A DNA stretch of 20,927 bases from Priapulus caudatus (Eukaryota; Priapulida; Priapulimorpha; Priapulimorphida; Priapulidae). Numbering within the stretch: position 1 is the stretch's first letter; every line of letters begins with the position of its first letter. The stretch is taken from positions 169,596 through 190,522 of the forward strand of contig NW_014577565.1 in assembly GCF_000485595.1 (NCBI RefSeq). Direction: 5' to 3'. A program made the translations under genes and the position numbers. Positions 16,700 through 20,927 of this stretch are shown in pieces. Under the pieces are notes generated by a model. The model was not told where the DNA came from, made no database searches, and was given only the letters and a program-made list of their open reading frames with translations.

Positions 16700-18660
16700 C
16701 TGGTCTCAGCACCCTCATCCCCCCAAAAAGTTGAGATGAAATTGAATTGTTCCCATGTGCAGATCCCCGTGGAAAATTAATTATCCAACTTCAATAGTTC
16801 TATTCTAATTTTTGAATAAAGCAAGGCAGGTTTTGGATCTTTCGTGAGCAGTGATTAAGACTTTTTCGGGATTTTCGTATATGGGAATGCGAAAGGCGTC
16901 GGGACTCGGCCAGCTTTACATATATTGACGTCTTCGAGCTTTCTCGAGGTAAAGTACTAATGTCAACTCTCCGTTGAGAACGGAGCTTGAAGGCCACTAT
17001 TTTCACATGCTCAGAGCTCGGTACTGGCTACACATATTCCAATCGCTCACTGCTAACTAATCACGCTCTAGGGGGCGCACACGGTGAGTGACCATCGCCC
17101 GCAATAGCGACGGCACGGCACTTTATCGACCCTCCGGTAGATAAATACGTTACTCATCTACGTGATTTATCCTTGTCTCGCACACTCACGCTTAAATTGC
17201 TTCCGGCACTACTTTACTTTCTCTCGACTAAGTTCATACCCTGGGGCGATCGAAAGCCACCCACCATCAATAAGTGTGGGGATATACCCATCCCCCCCGC
17301 ATATCTACGCCTTCTGTCAGATGAACTCAAAAGGTATGCTCGACATTAATTTGCAATAGCTGCCCCATACTAACATTACTTTCATAAATCATAATCTTTG
17401 TTCGCGCCCTGCACGCTTCTACAAGGCCGCGGCGGCGTTCGAAACACCCCTTTTTCGCAGGCGGAAGCCACCAATACGACGCGGTAGGGCCTAAGAGCCA
17501 AGCAAGCCTGTCAGGTAGACAGTGGGACATCACAAACTCTCTCGCTCTCACTCGAAACAGAACATCTCGACAAAGAGTGGGTAGCCAAATAGCGAGTAGT
17601 CTTCTCGCAGGGAACGAGTGACAATCGGAGGAGAGTCGGTAAGAACAGCCGGCCGCGCGATAGATGTAATACGCGAAATCCTTTCCCCATAGGGACCACA
17701 TTTTCTGAAAATCACCTACCATGTATTGTCCTCAAATCGTAAATATTGTAGGAAAGTTCCGCTGATGATACGAGTGATGTGTGTTAGGCACGCTCCATCC
17801 CCCTACCTCAATAACGTCGGGCGCCATCGCCATCTCGCCCCGCGTGATCTACGCTCTCCTGCGGCTATCAGTAGTTGGCCTGGAAAATACCTACGACCCG
17901 GGAGCCTCCACGTGGCGCGTCTGCACGGACCACATAAGACCGTCAACTTGGTAGCTAGACACATCACCATTCGCACTCTCGGCTAGGCGTGTGCAATGCG
18001 GTAAGTCACACATCAAAGCTCCGGGGCATGGTGTAACGGAGCTGCCGACTCAAGTAAAGGGTGCACTGCACGTAGCATAACGTCCGGATAGAACAGAAGA
18101 TTATAATTAATACTCCCACGGCCAATATAGTGACATCATTAGAAAACGTCAGCGAAGTTCATACGAAACCAGAAAGAGAACGCGCCGCATTCTTGTTTAA
18201 TTCCTGCTAATTCACTCGGCTTCGCGCGACGTATCATTTGGTGCAAGCCTTATCGTCTTACGCGCCTTGTTCGACACTGATCAACATGCCGCCATCACTG
18301 TAGTTGTTACCACTACCGCAGACCTGGTCACGTTAAAATAGCACGAGCGGAGGGGGCGCCCCGTCGCCAATGGTCTGCACTCTCAGCTCGGGACGCCGTT
18401 GAACCGGGGTGGTCCGTATGTCGGGTTGTATGGATCAGGTAGGAATCGGAGGATAGGGATAGCTGAACCCACCATCGACAGTATAGGCGCAATGGAGTCG
18501 ATCGCCTGGATCAGCGCGTTAGAACGGCACACCTCACGCGGCTCTTCGCCTTTCTCGTGCCGGACGCCACGGCTGATTCTTGTACGTCCATGCTCAAGTT
18601 ACACGAGTGTTGATCCCACTGTAAGACATGGCGACGCACGGGCCGGGCGCGGCGGCAGGC
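16700..18660. other. Gene-free stretch of mixed composition
   Basis: About 2 kb without a recognisable gene. The longest frame is 131 codons on the minus strand (17327-17722), with no family features. Frames at 17726-17986 and 18399-18713 on the + strand are likewise unassigned. Frames of this length are expected by chance in both strands of a 20-kb window. Confidence 0.35.
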
Positions 18661-18679
18661 CCCACCGCGCTCAGCGCAC

Positions 18680-19110
18680 GCACGCACGCCACGCATATAC
18701 GCACGCACACTAGACTAGTGACAACACACACACACACACACACGGGAACACACCACCTAATAAACACGCCACGACACGCCTATCGCAACGCCACCGGCAC
18801 CTCATATCAAAACACATCATAACACACACACACACACACCACACACAACACAGCTGATCACAGAGCAACACACACGACACAGCACGGACACCAGGCGACT
18901 ACAAACGCCACGACACACACAGCACAAACAGACACACACAGGCGTACCACAACGTACAACTATCACACGACACGATCACACACGCACACACCACACACAC
19001 ACACACAACACACACACATATACACAGACGATTCACACGCACGCACACAACACACACACACACACACGCACGCAACGCACGCACACGACTACACGCACAC
19101 GCGAGGCAAC
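18680..19110. repeat. CA-rich microsatellite cluster
   Basis: Several (CA)n tracts (about 18725-18743, 18822-18840, 18978-19018 and 19045-19066) are separated by degenerate ac/cacg-rich sequence. The minus-strand frame over it (18899-19267, CVCVVCV-like) is a repeat artefact. Confidence 0.9.
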
Positions 19111-19114
19111 ACAG

Positions 19115-20230
19115 CCGCACAATTGAAGTTGATGAGTGTAAGCCCACGGCGATGGCCACGGCACGCGGATAAAATATGTACATGGTGACGCACGTTCCAC
19201 TCGCGTTCAATACGCAGATCCGACAGCATCGCACAGCCAGATTCACAGCCATTGGACGCCTGATCACGTGGTCATGACGCAGTCACAGCCCCATGACCGG
19301 CAAGAGTCACCAGTCCAATGTATCGGTCAGATCACAGTCATGGACGGCTCGGTTACAGCCATGGCGAGCGCTGGACAGGAGCGCAGCGCATCTAACTCAA
19401 ATATCACTCTCGCGCATCATCATATGGTATGCACCTCATATAATCGGATTCCTCTATCTGCCCGCGACATATAAGCGGAAACTGCGATACACTCACTCGT
19501 AACTAGCGCTCGGTTATCAGACATTGGTCGTGGCCATTAAGCGCGACCATTGCGTCCCAACGAGTCACATCTTTGGAAAACGTCATCAGCGAGACACTTC
19601 TCCAAGCGGTGTCGGTCGCTTAGTGAATCACGCGTGTTCTCTCTGAAGGCTCCATTTGTCAAGTGCCGCCCACACACCCTAAGTCCTGTCAGTAGACCGT
19701 TAACCTCCTTACCAGGAGCAAGGCGCGCGCAAATAGCGGACCGAGTAGCGCAACGGCACACAATATTAATAAGACGCCACCTTTGCCATCGTCAACATCA
19801 TCAACGACAGAGTCGCAAGAATAGAGAAGGCAAATTGGGTGGCGATGGGGCGCACTCTTGCAATCACTAGAGCAAAAGGCTATCATAGACGTTCGGTCAC
19901 TCGGGGACAACACATCAAACTTCTTAGATAGCTCTGCCCCCTGCGTTCCTCTAGGCGTCGCTGTAACTTTAATGTTCTAGGAAATATTCTATAAAAGGTG
20001 CTCATAACAGTCTTCAACTGAAAAAACACAAGTTTTAAGTGTAGGTGACTTTGTTTCAATGCTTTTCCTTATTTGTAGTTCATTAATCTACGACAATTGT
20101 AAGCCCTTTCTGGTCCTTGTTCCCTCTCGTCTCCTGGCGCCCTAACACGTATACATACAGCACTATTGTCGACGTTGCGAACGAACACTGAATGGGGCCG
20201 AATAAAGCTTGCAGACGGACAACACCATGA
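19115..20230. other. No gene seen
   Basis: Mixed-composition sequence. Short frames exist on both strands, the longest 106 codons at 19550-19870, without motifs or a consistent coding bias that I can detect. Confidence 0.35.
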
Positions 20231-20500
20231 CGACGAGCCGCCGACGACCGCAGCCGACATCCAGCCGACGTTTACCGCCAGTTGACGCGGCATCTCGCTA
20301 CGGAGCTGCTACGCGCCGCAGGCACGGCGGTGAGCCGGACGTGGAGCGGCGTCTACGTGACCGGTGATGGACCGGACAGAGCCATCCGATTGATGTCTAG
20401 ACCGTCTACTGCGACATGGACACCGAAGCCAGGAGGCTGGACGTTGAGTAATTACATCACTGTACGCGTGCGCACACTATACATTGACTATCCGGAATGA
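20231..20500 (+). CDS. Unassigned short open frame in a local GC-rich block
   Basis: The frame is open from just after a tga at 20228 to 20500. It has no ATG near its left end, so it would have to be an exon if real. It includes DVYRQLTRHLATELLRAA and SRTWSGVYVTGDGPD, which look protein-like. A competing ATG frame at 20227 (about 47 codons) overlaps it. No homologue recognised. Confidence 0.15.
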   Translation, partial: RRAADDRSRHPADVYRQLTRHLATELLRAAGTAVSRTWSGVYVTGDGPDRAIRLMSRPSTATWTPKPGGWTLSNYITVRVRTLYIDYPE

Positions 20501-20718
20501 ATAATTAATATTAGAGACTATAAAAAAATTGATTCATATATTATAATTTCACTCCCTGCACTCATTTAACTATGATGACACGTACAAATGTCTGCGTTCG
20601 CCGATGTAAGCTGTAATTATGAAATTGAAAGCCAAGACGCGCAACCGGACACCAGCGCCGATTTACGAAAGAAGACGACTATACGCCTCCGATCCTACAC
20701 GACGAACCTTCAACTCGA

Positions 20719-20852
20719 GTTAGAGCGTCTACACGCGGCCTCTAACTCGAGTTAGCGCTAACTCGAGTTAGCTTAACCTCGTAGTCGAATGCGAGGTTAA
20801 GCTAACTCGAGTTTACCTAACTCGAGGTGTTTAAGGCCGTGTAGACGCTTAA
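20719..20852. mobile_element. Foldback/MITE-like element with nested palindromes
   Basis: Terminal inverted repeats: gttagagcgtctacac (20719) with ggcc ending at 20740 on the left, and ggccgtgtagacgcttaac (20835-20852) on the right, with one- or two-base gaps in the pairing. Inside is a perfect 30-bp palindrome (20742-20771) built from two taactcgagtta units. It is followed by a hairpin of about 22 bp (arms 20760-20781 and 20792-20813) around a ten-base loop. No coding capacity, so it would be non-autonomous. No clear target-site duplication is visible. Confidence 0.65.
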
Positions 20853-20927
20853 CGTTCAGGACGTCTAGCTTAAGGCCTCGACGAGGATAGCGGCGGCAAC
20901 AACTAGTAACGATGTACGTACACAACG

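Noticed and set aside
17327-17722. 131-codon minus-strand ORF
   Set aside because: No motif, no promoter context and a length expected by chance.
18650-19110. Regularly spaced repeats as a CRISPR-like array
   Set aside because: The tracts are simple (CA)n sequence of variable length without conserved direct repeats or unique spacers.
18899-19267. 122-codon minus-strand ORF rich in Cys and Val
   Set aside because: Translation of the (CA)n microsatellite complement.
20588-20755. 55-codon ORF (MSAFADVSCNYEIES...) ending in the foldback element
   Set aside because: It looks protein-like but its stop comes from the palindromic element and there is no supporting context.

Overview
The window looks like invertebrate (metazoan) nuclear DNA made mostly of decayed mobile elements and repeats. 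I see no bacterial-style operon, no rRNA, no tRNA, no CRISPR array and no intact gene that I can name. The animal assignment rests on RTE-type LINE, Ty3/gypsy and MULE/SWIM-PHD transposase families, intron-like GT..AG signals, CA and TA microsatellites and a terminal foldback MITE-like element. I cannot narrow the taxon from sequence alone.

Region 1 (1-3570) holds the broken remains of a MULE-type transposase gene that runs off the left edge. In order it shows the transposase core, a SWIM zinc finger, an 11-copy 21-bp repeat readable as a 7-residue repeat, a GRPKGAE linker exon, a plausible 183-bp intron and a damaged C-terminal PHD-like finger. A nine-cysteine CXC-like ORF follows. Every module except the repeat has frameshifts or losses, so this is best read as the fossil of one multi-exon gene.

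Region 2 (about 3780-7210) is a nest of retroelement fragments. A 5'-truncated, internally deleted RTE-like LINE on the + strand ends in a GAT-triplet tail. That tail abuts a minus-strand Ty3/gypsy Gag fragment, cut at its zinc knuckle. After a spacer with a 140-149-bp tandem duplication comes a separate plus-strand Ty3/gypsy pol fragment (RNase H and the first half of integrase) with several frameshifts and stops.

Region 3 (7208-11340) changes abruptly to high GC. It contains a 42/45-bp minisatellite with an alternating dimer structure, a long imperfect hairpin, three tandem repeats of 130-147 bp, a CRE-like site and TATA box, and a GC-rich coding-looking stretch. The stretch has an acidic/serine-rich start, a basic middle and a C-terminal part with two CxxC pairs, all frame-broken. 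Two further decayed tandem arrays follow.

Region 4 (11340-20700) is mostly non-coding. It holds an isolated TATA box, an AT microsatellite, a small GC island, a short hairpin-rich repeat, a CA-rich microsatellite cluster and no ORF I can identify. Region 5 (20719-20852) is a compact nested-palindrome foldback element whose inverted ends share a GTCTACAC core.
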